A stretch of DNA of 31,581 bases from Paulinella micropora. Its lineage: Eukaryota > Cercozoa > Imbricatea > Euglyphida. Position numbers and translations under genes: made by a program. The stretch is taken from contig BJOX01000190.1 in the NCBI GenBank assembly GCA_009731375.1, forward strand, positions 200,012 through 231,592, in the 5' to 3' direction. The number at the start of each line of letters is the position of its first letter. The stretch's first letter is position 1. The notes beneath the pieces were generated by a model, which worked only from the letters and a program-made list of their open reading frames with translations, did not search any database and was not told the DNA's origin. Below, piece by piece: positions 1 to 8,625 of the stretch.

Positions 1-2051
1 CCTGTCGCGAGCTGGCCACCAGAGTCGAGTGTCACTAGCGAAGTGCTGCCCGGCAGGGCTGTCGGCAGCTTGAGTGCAGAGGAGCCAGAGGCGGGAGCGG
101 AAAGCGTGCTGGTGCCCCCAGCCCCGCTGAGTGACAGCGAGCTAGCAGCCCCTGTCGCGAGCTGGCCGCCAGAGTCGAGTGTCACTAGCGAAGTGCTGCC
201 AGGCAGTGACGCCGGTACCCTGAGCGCTGACGCACCTACCTGGCCCGCGCTCGTCAAGGAAACGAGTGACGTGCTGGCGGGCAGCGAAAGCGGGAGTGTA
301 AATTTAGAGGCGGTGAGTTCGCCGGTCGTACTGTTCCACTGCGCCGCCTTCTCGGCGGTGGTAGAATCGACGCCTGACCTCAGCGGCTTGATATAAGCAG
401 CATCAGTGCTAGCAGACACTAATTCAGCGCCCGTGGCGTTCAGTACAATCGAATGGGATGTCGCTGCTTTTGCTCTGTAGCCTATTGCGACCGATTCCTG
501 GGCGGCAGCACCCGTGATAGCCGTACTGCCGATCCCAACCGACCGTACGCCGAGCGTACTAGCATAGGGACCGACAGAGACTGATGAATTGCCTTGTGTG
601 CTCTCCGTGGAGTAGGCACCGATCGCGACGGCGAGATCCGACTGGCCAGAGTATCCCGCCCGGTAGCCAGCAGCAACTCCAAACTGGCCCTGTCCACTCG
701 CGCCTGCCTGAGTGCCTATTGCGACGGCGAATGGTTGCTGTCCACCGCCCGCTGAAGTCCCGATTGCTACACTGTCCCCCCCTTTGAAGCCAATGGCACC
801 GGTAGCGAACTGGCCCGCGCTGTCGAGCGTGACGAACTGCTTGGTGCCTGCGCTGGGCAGGGCCACAGGCAGCTTGAGCGCGACGGAGCCGGTGGCAGGC
901 GCGGAAAGCGTACTGTTGCCGCCAGCCCCTGTCAGCGTGAGCGCCGACGAGCTTACTTGGCTGCTCAGGCCTAGCACACCGTCCGGATCGACCGTCACCA
1001 GCTGTGCTGTCGAGGCGGGCAGAGGGTTAGGCAGCCTCGCGAGAGTGTCCGGGATCGTCGTGACCGTGTAGTCGGTGTCCATGAGCGCGATTGCGCCATT
1101 GCCGCCAGGAGCCAAAGACTGCTGCTTGAGCGTCCTGTCCTTGACCGCAAAGATCGAGCCGTCTGGGTCCATGGTCACAATACAGTCGTTTTGGGTAGGC
1201 ATGATCGACGGGAATTTCACCGCTCCTGCCACCTGGTGGTCGACGTACGCCTTGGGCGCCAGCTGAGAGGCCTTGGTCGGATAACTGGTGTTCTCGATGC
1301 AGCCGGCATTGTACACCCGGTAGTCGAAGGCCAGGCTCCGCATGTACCAGACCCCCGCCCCGTTGTTTTTAGTGCAGATTACGCGCAGGTACCTGGCGTA
1401 ATCGGCCGCGGTTGCTGGCGTGAACGTGCGCAGGCTGTCGCCGACAAAAGTCTGGGCGGCCTGGCTGTCCCAAGTGAACCACCGACTGCAGTCCGCGCTA
1501 TAAGCGACTACCCAGTCCCTGGGCGCGGTAATAGCACCCGCGGACGTGACGTGGTAAGCAGTGACCTTGGCGTGCTGGCCCAGATCGAGCTGGAGCCACG
1601 CGCCAGGGACAGGGAGATTATCGACCACCATCTCGATCATGGCGGTATAGTTGTTGCCGCTGTAGCTGTCTGGCGCAGTGGTGCCCCACAAGGTCGAAAA
1701 GTCACTGTCAAAGGCCAGGTAGGCCTGGGCGGAATTGCTGGAGGCAGAGGCCACCAAGCCAGCGGAGCTGTTAGAAGTCATCCCGGCCGGCTGGTTAGTT
1801 TTCGCTTCGGTATCCAGCGTCAAGGTAATCAGGTCCGCTAGATCCACCAAGTGCGGGTTCCCGGACGTTGTCAGCCTGTGAGCGGTATTGAGCGCTACCG
1901 CCTCGTTCGCGGCCACTCCGCCCGCTGCCCATCTCACGCCCCCGCCGCCGTCCGAAACAAGGACGTCGCCACTCTGTCCGTCGACCGGTAGCACAAAGTC
2001 GTCGGTCGCACCGTCGAGGCGCCGCCGCTTGTACGACCTCGCAACTTCCAT
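1..2051 (-). CDS. Fibre-like protein with discoidin domain, partial (open at window edge)
   Basis: I checked every codon from the ATG at 2051 down to base 1 and found no stop, so this is at least 683 codons and continues outside the window. The N-terminus is basic (KRRRL near residue 8). Residues about 91-250 look like an F5/8 type C (discoidin) sugar-binding domain, including the phrase WLQLDLGQHAKVTAYHV. Residues about 420-560 carry repeats of the type VAIGxxAG, as in YadA-like trimeric adhesin heads. The distal part repeats blocks ending LKLPxALP..LVTLDSxGQLATG. This composition fits a trimeric attachment fibre. The gene is GC-rich, unlike the AT-rich Polinton, and is preceded by a short AT-rich spacer. 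The exact viral family is not recognised; a phage-type or algal-virus-type fibre is equally possible. Confidence 0.7.
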   Translation of the reverse strand, partial: MEVARSYKRRRLDGATDDFVLPVDGQSGDVLVSDGGGGVRWAAGGVAANEAVALNTAHRLTTSGNPHLVDLADLITLTLDTEAKTNQPAGMTSNSSAGLVASASSNSAQAYLAFDSDFSTLWGTTAPDSYSGNNYTAMIEMVVDNLPVPGAWLQLDLGQHAKVTAYHVTSAGAITAPRDWVVAYSADCSRWFTWDSQAAQTFVGDSLRTFTPATAADYARYLRVICTKNNGAGVWYMRSLAFDYRVYNAGCIENTSYPTKASQLAPKAYVDHQVAGAVKFPSIMPTQNDCIVTMDPDGSIFAVKDRTLKQQSLAPGGNGAIALMDTDYTVTTIPDTLARLPNPLPASTAQLVTVDPDGVLGLSSQVSSSALTLTGAGGNSTLSAPATGSVALKLPVALPSAGTKQFVTLDSAGQFATGAIGFKGGDSVAIGTSAGGGQQPFAVAIGTQAGASGQGQFGVAAGYRAGYSGQSDLAVAIGAYSTESTQGNSSVSVGPYASTLGVRSVGIGSTAITGAAAQESVAIGYRAKAATSHSIVLNATGAELVSASTDAAYIKPLRSGVDSTTAEKAAQWNSTTGELTASKFTLPLSLPASTSLVSLTSAGQVGASALRVPASLPGSTSLVTLDSGGQLATGAASSLSLSGAGGTSTLSAPASGSSALKLPTALPGSTSLVTLDSGGQLAT

Positions 2052-2100
2052 TTGTTGCTAATTAAATAATATAACAAGAGGAGAAGTTTTTTTAATTAGT
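2052..2100 (-). promoter_or_regulatory. AT-rich intergenic spacer, probable promoter of the fibre gene
   Basis: A short spacer separates the 72-residue gene from the fibre gene. It contains an A/T block (taattaaataatataac) in otherwise GC-rich DNA. A similar AT-rich block (around 2338-2370) lies upstream of the 72-residue gene. This pattern of AT islands before genes is common in large DNA viruses; promoter function is inferred. Confidence 0.35.
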
Positions 2101-2319
2101 TTACAGGATCTCGTCTAGAAAATTGTCAACGAAGCGCATGCGTTCTTCCCACGTGTCTCCACCAGGGATATCACGAGCGGGGTTGATACAGGCGCCGTCG
2201 CCATAAGGGCGGCACACGAGCGAGGCTAAGTCCCGGGGGTCCCCTTTTTTGCAAGTTCCGGACCAGTAGAGCTGGCCTTCGAAAAAGCAGGCGCCGCAAG
2301 TAGGACAAACGGCCAACAT
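2101..2319 (-). CDS. Small Cys-rich protein, 72 residues
   Basis: The ATG at 2319 opens a frame that ends in TAA at 2101-2103. The protein begins with a CxxC pair (CPTCGAC), has another Cys at about residue 23 (WSGTC), then Cys near residues 36 and 44 (LVCRPYGDGACINP), and ends with a charged tail (GGDTWEERMRF). Five or more cysteines in 72 residues suggest a metal-binding or disulphide-rich fold. It lies 49 bp upstream of the fibre gene on the same strand, so the two may be co-expressed. I do not recognise the family firmly; the pattern resembles small conserved proteins of algal dsDNA viruses, but that is memory-based and unverified. Confidence 0.55.
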   Translation of the reverse strand: MLAVCPTCGACFFEGQLYWSGTCKKGDPRDLASLVCRPYGDGACINPARDIPGGDTWEERMRFVDNFLDEIL

Positions 2320-2364
2320 CTCGGAACACTGTACTAGTATTAAAACAGAGAAGAAAAAAGTAAT

Positions 2365-3135
2365 TTAATTAGTCAGAACGCTACGTCTCNNNNNNNNNNT
2401 CAATAGCCGGAAAAATCTGGCAAGACACCTGTTGAGCTTTTGCTCCGCATTGTCCCAGTAAGTGTCCCTGACTCTTTTGGCACGTCGCAATAACCGATTG
2501 TGTGAAATCCCGAAATTCTCCTCGGTTTGCACTGCAATCTCCCATATCCCGCGCCACGGTTCGCACCGACCAACAGTGGGCATGTATAAGCTAGCCAAGC
2601 GCGTTCTGTCGTACAACGACCGGAGCATATACTTGTTGTTGGAATTCTTCCATGTGCCAGCCTTCAGTGGTTCGTGGTACGATGGATTGACATATCCCGC
2701 GACCAAGCTCGCGACCGCAGACGGAAAACAGTGCTCCTCCTCCAGTAGGTATAGACCCACGTGCTCCGCGGCGACCAGACCAGCAGCTTCCTTTACCACG
2801 GGGTCGTCGATCCGCTTGGCCAACAACATAGAGTCCAGTGCAGAGTGAGTTTCTTCCCCTCCCGAATTCCAACTCGTGGGTGGAAGCCCTAGATAATACA
2901 GAGGCTCGCGGCGCAGAGCAAGGGTTCTGTCCGATATAGACAGCAATGTAGTGGCAAACGGCCCGCCCGGTAGAGCTTCGCGCGGGACGGTACAAGTAAG
3001 CGGGAGCAACTCCAGGCGGCGTCGCTTGAGGGGCCGGGCGTCCGTACCAGCGGTCGTTCGTTTGTTCAGTAGAGCTAGCATCATTTTCGCGCGGTGGCAC
3101 CTAAAGCAGCAAAAACCAGAGTGAGTAAGATGCAA
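2365..3135 (-). CDS. Hypothetical protein of the left virus-like cluster
   Basis: The open frame runs from 3135 to a TAA at 2365-2367 and crosses a 10-N gap at 2390-2399, so the last residues are unreliable. The annotated start gives 256 residues; an alternative Met about 17 residues further in (MMLALLNKR) is equally credible. A basic KRRRL motif near the N-terminus matches a KRRRL in the neighbouring fibre gene. The rest is mixed charged and aromatic with no clear membrane segment or catalytic motif. It lies upstream of the 72-residue gene on the same strand, with an AT-rich spacer in between. No function can be assigned. Confidence 0.45.
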   Translation of the reverse strand: MHLTHSGFCCFRCHRAKMMLALLNKRTTAGTDARPLKRRRLELLPLTCTVPREALPGGPFATTLLSISDRTLALRREPLYYLGLPPTSWNSGGEETHSALDSMLLAKRIDDPVVKEAAGLVAAEHVGLYLLEEEHCFPSAVASLVAGYVNPSYHEPLKAGTWKNSNNKYMLRSLYDRTRLASLYMPTVGRCEPWRGIWEIAVQTEENFGISHNRLLRRAKRVRDTYWDNAEQKLNRCLARFFRLLXXXXRRSVLTN

Positions 3136-3360
3136 GGAAATTTCTCCGTATTTTCAGCAGCGGTAAATTTCCTAAATTCTGTCCACATCCAACACCAGGG
3201 CAAAAATGGCAAAGGGGTTCGTTCCGGCTACTATCCACTTCTAGACTTCGGCAGAGCTCGGGTTGTGAGGCTGCAAGGCCGCCCGTTTCGTTTCCTGGCA
3301 GAAGTAACTGTTTTCTAGAAGCTTCTGTACCACTAGTAGTCCGGCTGGACCATATGTCGT

Positions 3361-3397
3361 ATATCACTGCCTTTTTATCCCATATCACTGCCTTTTT
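3361..3397. repeat. Two direct copies of ATATCACTGCCTTTTT, 21-bp period
   Basis: Copies start at 3361 and 3382 and are identical over 16 bases. A shorter ATATCAC follows at about 3420. No gene overlaps; role unknown. Confidence 0.6.
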
Positions 3398-3514
3398 GTC
3401 AGTATCACAATATTTCGGCCATATCACGAGCACACACACGAGCGCACACAAAATTTTCCCGCAAATCGCGGTCTGCGGCTCGGCCCGGGACATGGCAGGT
3501 CCCCCACCCCCGCG

Positions 3515-3648
3515 GTGGTCCAAATCCGCCCTCTGTGCCTAATTAAATTCTCGACTGCATGGACCGCTCCTTTGGCCCACAAGGCCCCAAAGGCAGGCCA
3601 AAGCCACCAAAAGAACAGACTAGAAAAATCCGGGCGGATTTGGACCAC
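3515..3648. repeat. 17-bp perfect inverted repeat flanking a 100-bp spacer
   Basis: GTGGTCCAAATCCGCCC at 3515-3531 is the exact reverse complement of the sequence at 3632-3648. Its outer 7 bases, GTGGTCC/GGACCAC, are the same as the ends of the 54-bp modules further right. It looks like an enlarged member of the same family. Confidence 0.75.
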
Positions 3649-3804
3649 TACCTGTTCCATGCCCGCGGTCGGCCGACGCGGCTCACGGTGCCGTCGTGCA
3701 CGTGATCACCATGCTCGCAGTCGGCAGACACTGCCCACGGTGCAGTCGCGCACGTGGTACCCATGCGCGCGGTCGGCCGACACTTCTCACCGTGCAGTAT
3801 GTGG

Positions 3805-4596
3805 GTGGTCCAAAGCGGTCCACACAAAATATACGTCCCAGCATCCAACCCGGACCACACACCGCGGAAGGTGAGGGGAGGGTTACCCACCGCCAACATG
3901 ATCCAGGCAGTCACGCGAGGCGACACACTGGTTCGATCGACGTGTGTGTGTGCGCCGTGGTCCAAACCGGCCAGAATCAGATATATACCCAGGCGTCCGA
4001 TCCGGACCATCCCCGCACATTGGTCCGTGCCCACGGTACGGCCGACACGGCTCACGGTGCAGGGGTGTCGTGGTCCAAAGCGGTCCAAAAAATATATACG
4101 TACCCGCATCCGATCCGGACCACGCACCACGGGAGGGGAGAGGGGTCCCACCGCCAACATGATCCAGGCAGTCTACCGGGATACTACACTTGTTTGATCA
4201 TGGTTGCGGTAGGCCCCCCCCCTCCCCCCTCCCTCCCCTCGTGTCCCCCCGGTGGTCCGGCGTGGTTGGGAAAAGATATACTGCCTGGGTACTGATTTGG
4301 ACCACGCGTCGACTGTACCTTGGTGCCGTGCAGACGGTACGGTCGACACAGCTCATGGTACAGGGGTGTAGTGGTCCATAGCGGTCCACACAGAGTATAC
4401 AACCAGACGTCCGATCCGGACCACCCGTCGGTCGCGCGAGAGGGAGGGGCCCACCGCCAACATGATCAAGGCAGTATACCAGGGGGATATTACAATAGTT
4501 TGGTCATGGTTGCGGCGGGTCCTCCCTTCCCACGTCCCCCGGTGGTCCGGTGTGGTCGAGAAAAAGATATACTGCCTGGGTGCCGATTTGGACCAC
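3805..4596. repeat. Array of six 54-55-bp modules bounded by GTGGTCC ... GGACCAC
   Basis: Modules lie at 3805-3858, 3957-4010 (right end GGACCAT), 4070-4123, 4252-4305, 4371-4424 and 4542-4596. Each begins with GTGGTCC and ends with its reverse complement. Each has an AT-rich core containing ATAT or TATAC. The length is 54 bp in five and 55 bp in one. They sit inside a larger unit of about 260-300 bp that also carries CGGTxxGGxCGACAC and CCACCGCCAACATGATC blocks. Fixed spacing with conserved ends is known from homologous-region origins and enhancers in baculo- and nimaviruses; that role here is an inference. Confidence 0.75.
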
Positions 4597-4690
4597 CTGC
4601 ATGCAAGCTGGATCACGTGCACACACACACACACACAATGAACGAGGCAGAGCATATTTCCTTTTAATAATCCAACGACAGAAAAAATGT

Positions 4691-5862
4691 CTACAACCTA
4701 GCGACCTCGATGTGATACAAGCCCTTGATCCAGACGCTGATGAGGTTCGCGCGAGTCAGTGGCATCTCCCGCTTGGAACAGGCGTTGAGGATCTTGTTCT
4801 TGCGGACCGCGACGCAGTGCACATCACACGCCACGAGCAAGTCCCCGCGTACACGGCGGCGGGCGATGTCGTTGAAAGAGACGCTCTTAAGCAGGCGTGG
4901 TTGCCAAATGACGCCGTCTGCGTCGACGTACCAGTAATCCTTCGCGTCTTCGTGGCAGAAAGAACTGAGAGAAGCAGTATGCAGGCTGCGGACGAGGCGC
5001 CTGCGATAGCCAGACTTCTTACTAGACGCCGGCGGCAGCAAGTTCAAGTGCGCGTGTGTCACACAGTCTCTGTTGCCGCTGCCCTGCTCCTGTAGAACTT
5101 TTCCTGTGCCAAGTGGCACGTCTCCCTTGCAGTCCTGTGGATAATAAGCCTCTGCGTACGCCCCCGCCAACTGCCGCTTGGCGTCGGTAGGCTCCTCTTC
5201 AGTTGTGCCTTGAGTTCCATGTAAATCTTCATTCTCTTCTCGCCCGCCAAGATCGCTGCCTTGAGGTGCCGCTCTCGCATCTCGAACGCGCGCCCCGAGT
5301 GCTCACTGAGAAAGTCATCTATCTTCCTCACGATCTAGTCACATTGCGCCTTTTCTACGTCTTTGCGCTCAGACTTCACACCCAACAGGATCTCCCCCTT
5401 TGCATGGTGTACGAACCAGGGGTCGTAGGTGATAAACGTGTACTATCTGTTGGCTGTGTTGAGGGTAGAACAGCCTTCACCACGGTCCGAACCAGCCTCA
5501 GTGTGGTCGTCGTCCGATCCGTACGGCAGAGCATCTGCTTTGGCAGCAGAGTGGCCGCAGCCATCCTCATCGTCACTGCTTTCCATCATAAGTCGTTTGG
5601 TTTGCTTTGCAGTAGCCACACTCACAGCTGTCTTGTCATCATCACAGTTGCTGCTTTGCAAGGACTCAAGCAGTTGCGCGGCCTGTCTGACAGGAGCTAG
5701 ACTCTCTGCCGAGCCGGCCGTGGAACTACTGTCTTCCTCGCCTTCTTTGCTCAGTGCCGTTCGTTCGGTCTGCTCGGCAGGAGCTAAACTCTCTACCGAG
5801 CTTCCCTTAGATGCGGCACTGGCTGAAACAATAGCAGCAACGACTCTGAGTAACTTGGACAT
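4691..5862 (-). pseudogene. Broken gene of the left cluster (two in-frame TAG, one frameshift)
   Basis: The frame opens at the ATG at 5862 and reaches a TAG at 5443-5445. The same frame continues with protein-like sequence (YTFITYDPWFVHH) to a second TAG at 5335-5337, then goes on as a charged region (IVRKIDDFLSEH). It moves by one base near 5199-5205 and ends with a TAG at 4691-4693. The total would be about 390 codons. The first 140 residues are Ser/Asp/Glu-rich and low-complexity, with two SLAP-containing repeats. The C-terminal part is rich in basic residues and Cys. I do not recognise it. Amber-only interruptions could be decay, sequencing error or readthrough. Confidence 0.5.
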
Positions 5863-6465
5863 GCAGGCGAGATCAGAAACTGCAAGGGTTTGGCGTTTGG
5901 CAAATCGTCGGTTTCTTGTGAAAAAAAATTGTGGCTGGTATTAATCTAAAAAATAAGGGGACTCACACTTGTGGGTGGGGGTCAGGTGCCACCTCCCACC
6001 AGAAAAACTTTTATTGCATATTGTGATAGCGCGTGTCCTGAACAGTCGATCGGCACTTCTCCCGACTTGAACGGACCACGATTGAGTGCAGGGGAAAGCT
6101 GCAAAATTTGTTTGTGAAAAAATTCCAGAATACTGCCAACACAAAAATCAGGTGTTTCCTGCCACCTGACGCCACCTGGCGTGGTTCTTCACGTAGCCGC
6201 TACGTCTATCGATGTAACTGCTATGGTTAACAGATACGTAGCTGCGTCTGGATACGGACGTAACTGTCACTGTTAACCGACACGTAGCCGGCCAAACTTG
6301 TGTTTGTGGGAAAGTTGTGGTTGTGGATCGCGAATGCCATTTTTCCCAGCACGGACAGGGACAAAAGGCAATAGATTATCCCACCCTGGGCAAATTGGCA
6401 GCCTGTTCTTTCAGGCCAATCGACAAATCAAGATGGATTGATGTTTTTACATATTGACAGACGTT
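5863..6465. other. Gene-free spacer
   Basis: No credible coding frame. An AT-rich stretch (about 5920-5955) just upstream of the broken gene could be its promoter. A degenerate 46-bp tandem repeat lies at 6191-6291. Confidence 0.5.
6191..6291. repeat. Degenerate tandem repeat, 45-46-bp unit, about 2.2 copies
   Basis: Units start with ACGTAGC at 6191, 6236 and 6282. Both full units contain GTAACTG followed by GGTTAAC or TGTTAAC at matching places. The divergence suggests an old duplication. Confidence 0.6.
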
Positions 6466-6472
6466 TGTCTGA

Positions 6473-6505
<33 letters not shown>

Positions 6506-6606
6506 AGTCTGTCTGTCTGTGTCTGTCTGTCTGTCTGTCTCTGTCCATCCGTCTGTCTGTCTATCTTTCAGCTGTCAGTCTGACTGTCTGTTGTCTGTCT
6601 GTCTGC

Positions 6607-6639
<33 letters not shown>

Positions 6640-6705
6640 CACAGGCAGGCAGGCAGACAGACAGACGGATAGACCCGATAGACAGACAGACAGACCAGAC
6701 AGACA
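6466..6705. repeat. Inverted microsatellite: (TGTC)n then (AGAC)n around CTGCAG
   Basis: TGTC/CTGT repeats fill 6466-6605 and switch to AGAC/GACA repeats up to about 6705. The switch is at the palindrome CTGCAG (6603-6608). The two arms are complementary with imperfections and could form a long hairpin. Open frames here are repeat artefacts. Confidence 0.9.
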
Positions 6706-6832
6706 GTTTCTTCTCATTTAGTAATATTAATGATTTTAATAATGTTACTAAAAACACACCACCTCGTTAAATCTAGAGTACTCTTTAGGCCATCGATTTA
6801 CATAAATAGTCCAGAAGTCGCTAGTACTCGTA

Positions 6833-6838
6833 CAAGCG
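6833..6838. repeat. Left target-site duplication CAAGCG
   Basis: The six bases directly before the element's AG terminus are CAAGCG. The same six bases follow the CT terminus at 28313-28318. Six-bp duplications are the known mark of Polinton integration. Confidence 0.9.
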
Positions 6839-6934
6839 AGTAGTATAGGGTCGCACTACAAGACACTTTTTCAATACACGCCCCCCGCCCCCCAGGGACA
6901 CACACGGTCGGCCCGCATGGGACAAAATGGCAAT
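6839..6934 (+). repeat. Left terminal inverted repeat of the Polinton
   Basis: Begins AGTAGTATAGGGTCGCAC and runs to GGCAAT. Against the reverse complement of the right end it shows one substitution (GCATGGG versus GCACGGG) and one missing C in the second C-run. At about 95 bp it is at the short end for Polintons. It contains C6-G-C6, a G-quadruplex-capable tract on the other strand. Confidence 0.93.
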
Positions 6935-7291
6935 TGCCAAAAAAAGTGGAAACGGTTAATAAAATGATACACGTAGCATTTCTCAACATTGAACACAGTC
7001 ACAGCTGTCAATTTGCGAAAAAAGAAATATAACTGGTTTTGCGGTTTTTTCTTGTTGAAGTTGCTGTTAAGATAGAAAACAAAATGGCGACGAATAAATA
7101 AAAAGGAAAATTAGCCCGTGACCAAAACATTGTTGTATATGACTGGTATTTTTTTGCACGAAAACTGTAAAATAGACCAACAGATTTTCTCCCTGCCCAA
7201 AAAGTCGTTTTTTGGTCAGGAGGAAAGAAGGCCATTTTACCCTTGCAAAAAAATATAAAAGTGATATATATACCCTACAGGCATAGACTGT
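6935..7291. other. Gene-free segment between left TIR and first gene
   Basis: AT-rich, no credible frame. It ends in an AT-rich promoter-like stretch (atataaaag at about 7253-7261 and gatatatatacc at about 7263-7274) shortly before the ATG at 7292. Confidence 0.5.
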
Positions 7292-7765
7292 ATGTCCAAT
7301 AACTTTGATAACTTTGATAATTATTCTGATAATTCTGATAATGAGAGTATAAGACGAGACAGTAATGACTGGGTAGAATATTATATAGATAAGCCAGAAA
7401 CTAAAGTAATTAGAGATAAAATGAGAGTAAGTAATCAAATAGAGTTGATAAATGAAAAAATAAAAGAACTAACTAAGAAAAAAGAAGAGCTTGAAGAGAG
7501 AGAGGATGCGATAGACGAAAGATTAGCAGAGATAGAAGAAGAGAAGCAAAAAAAGAAAAATAATGATAAAATGAAAAGAAAGAGAAAGAGAGAAGAAGAA
7601 AGAAGAAAGAAAGAGGAGAGGTTGTTGGATAGTTGGTTGCTAGCTAGGAAGCAACCATTGAGTTTGAGAGAGGAGGAGCAGGCGAGGAGGTTAATATGTA
7701 ATGGAGATAGCTTTGATATGGTTTTGGATAAATATAATAAATACAGAAATAGGGTTGAGGGGTAA
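7292..7765 (+). CDS. Coiled-coil protein, 157 residues
   Basis: The ATG follows TATA-like sequence by about 20 bp. The first 25 residues are Asn/Asp/Ser-rich (repeats of NFDNFDNYSDNSDN). Residues about 45-110 are an uninterrupted run of Glu, Lys and Arg with heptad-like Leu/Ile, strongly predicting a coiled coil. The C-terminal 45 residues contain the phrase EEEQARRLICNGDSFDMVLDK and may be a small folded part. It is the first gene inside the left TIR, and a hairpin follows it at 7811-7849. No enzyme motif is seen and the function is unknown. The strong charge makes it low-complexity, so coding status rests on the promoter-like lead and clean frame. Confidence 0.6.
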   Translation: MSNNFDNFDNYSDNSDNESIRRDSNDWVEYYIDKPETKVIRDKMRVSNQIELINEKIKELTKKKEELEEREDAIDERLAEIEEEKQKKKNNDKMKRKRKREEERRKKEERLLDSWLLARKQPLSLREEEQARRLICNGDSFDMVLDKYNKYRNRVEG

Positions 7766-7810
7766 AAATAGCTGACTATATAAAGTCCTGGGCAAGACAT
7801 TAAACTACCC

Positions 7811-7849
7811 CTACATAAACACATATTGTCCCTCTGTGTGTTTATGTAG
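7811..7849. terminator. 13-bp perfect stem-loop after the first gene
   Basis: CTACATAAACACA (7811-7823) pairs exactly with TGTGTTTATGTAG (7837-7849) across a 13-base loop. It lies between the stop at 7765 and the next ATG at 7872. Hairpins at 3' ends act as processing signals in mimiviruses; this role is inferred. Confidence 0.55.
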
Positions 7850-7871
7850 GTTGCTGAAAGCAATTGCTGAA

Positions 7872-8401
7872 ATGGTTGGAGCTATGGCTGCGATGAGGCT
7901 AGGGGCAAAAAAAGGAGCAAAAAAGGAGGAGAGAGAAAAGTAAGATCGCCAAATCAAATCAGAGAAAGGGGCGCAATTAATGTGCTGTTTCGGCAAGGAT
8001 CTAACAATGCATACCTTTTCGACGATGATGATATGCCAGCATTGCAAGATGGAGAGATAGCTCATAGGGCTGTTTTCAAATCTTACAAAAACGAAACCAA
8101 AGCATTTGATTTAAGGGTTGTTCTCTTTGAAGATGGACATTACGAGGTTTTCAAATCTCTTGATAATGTAAACTCTATTACAAAGGGCAAGAATGTTGAT
8201 GTAATCTACAAAGGGATTGACGGAAAGCTTGCACTACCAGTCAACAATGCCCAAGCCCCAGCTGATGGAGTCGCAGCCAACAATGTCCAAGCCCCAGCTG
8301 ATGGAGTCGCAGTCAACAATGCCCAAGCCCCAGCTGATGGAGTCGCAGCCAACAATGTCCAGGCCCCAGCTGATGGAGTCGCAGTCGCAGCTGAATTCTA
8401 A
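7872..8401 (+). CDS. Hypothetical protein with APADGVA repeats (frameshifted)
   Basis: The ATG at 7872 opens a frame that stops at 7941-7943. The frame shifted by one base continues without a stop to 8401 and reads protein-like from there. The break falls at a run of four A (about 7936-7939), so one missing A explains it, and the intact product would be about 176 residues. The N-terminus is Ala/Lys-rich. The middle (SYKNETKAFDLRVVLFEDGHYEV) looks globular. The last 50 residues hold four 12-residue repeats (NNxQAPADGVAx), with alternating Ala/Val variants giving a 72-bp higher-order unit in the DNA. Family unknown. A start inside at GTG 7982 is possible but less likely. Confidence 0.55.
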
Positions 8402-8479
8402 GTAGCCGCAGTCCAAGCTCCAGCCAAGATTGTGTAAGTAAAACAAAATTGATTTTAGTTAATTAAACAAAAAAACTAA

Positions 8480-8528
8480 GTGTTGAAGTTGAATATATTT
8501 GTTAAATAAATATATTCTGCTTTAACAC
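8480..8528. terminator. Long AT-rich hairpin between convergent genes
   Basis: GTGTTGAAG (8480-8488) pairs with CTTTAACAC (8520-8528), and GAATATATTT inside it pairs with AAATATATTC. The imperfect stem is about 20 bp. It lies between the end of the rightward gene (8401) and the end of the leftward integrase (8626), where a bidirectional terminator would be expected. Confidence 0.55.
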
Positions 8529-8546
8529 CTCTACAACAAAAACTGA

Positions 8547-8599
8547 GGTTAATTGTAGAAAATATTTCATTGAATAAGTAATATTTTTTCCAATTAACC
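8547..8599. terminator. Second long AT-rich hairpin before the integrase stop
   Basis: GGTTAATTG (8547-8555) is the exact complement of CAATTAACC (8591-8599). Just inside, GAAAATATT pairs with AATATTTT. It lies 27 bp from the integrase stop codon. Probable 3'-end signal for the leftward gene. Confidence 0.55.
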
Positions 8600-8625
8600 G
8601 TTGTATTACGTTATTAATTAAATAC

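Larger units (their letters stand above)
3136..4663. other. Non-coding, repeat-rich region of the left cluster
   Basis: No frame here has convincing protein character. The region holds two 21-bp-spaced copies of ATATCACTGCCTTTTT, a 17-bp inverted repeat, an array of GTGGTCC/GGACCAC modules, and repeats of the type CGGTCGGCCGACAC and CCGCCAACATGATCCAGGC. A (AC)n run lies at about 4619-4637. The dense repetition between two gene blocks suggests a structural or regulatory role. Confidence 0.6.

Noticed and set aside
1-1841. Rightward frames of 60-220 residues in 1-1841
   Set aside because: They are antisense to the continuous leftward fibre frame and have no domain character.
3805-4596. CRISPR-like array
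   Set aside because: Repeat modules are palindrome-bounded with variable spacing (about 45-130 bp) and conserved spacer content, in eukaryotic DNA; no direct repeat with unique spacers of equal length.
3515-4667. Many short frames on both strands in the repeat region
   Set aside because: They follow the repeat units, overlap on both strands and carry no consistent protein features.
8217-8405. Second frame with KPQLMESQ repeats
   Set aside because: It is the out-of-frame reading of the 36-bp repeats in the APADGVA gene.
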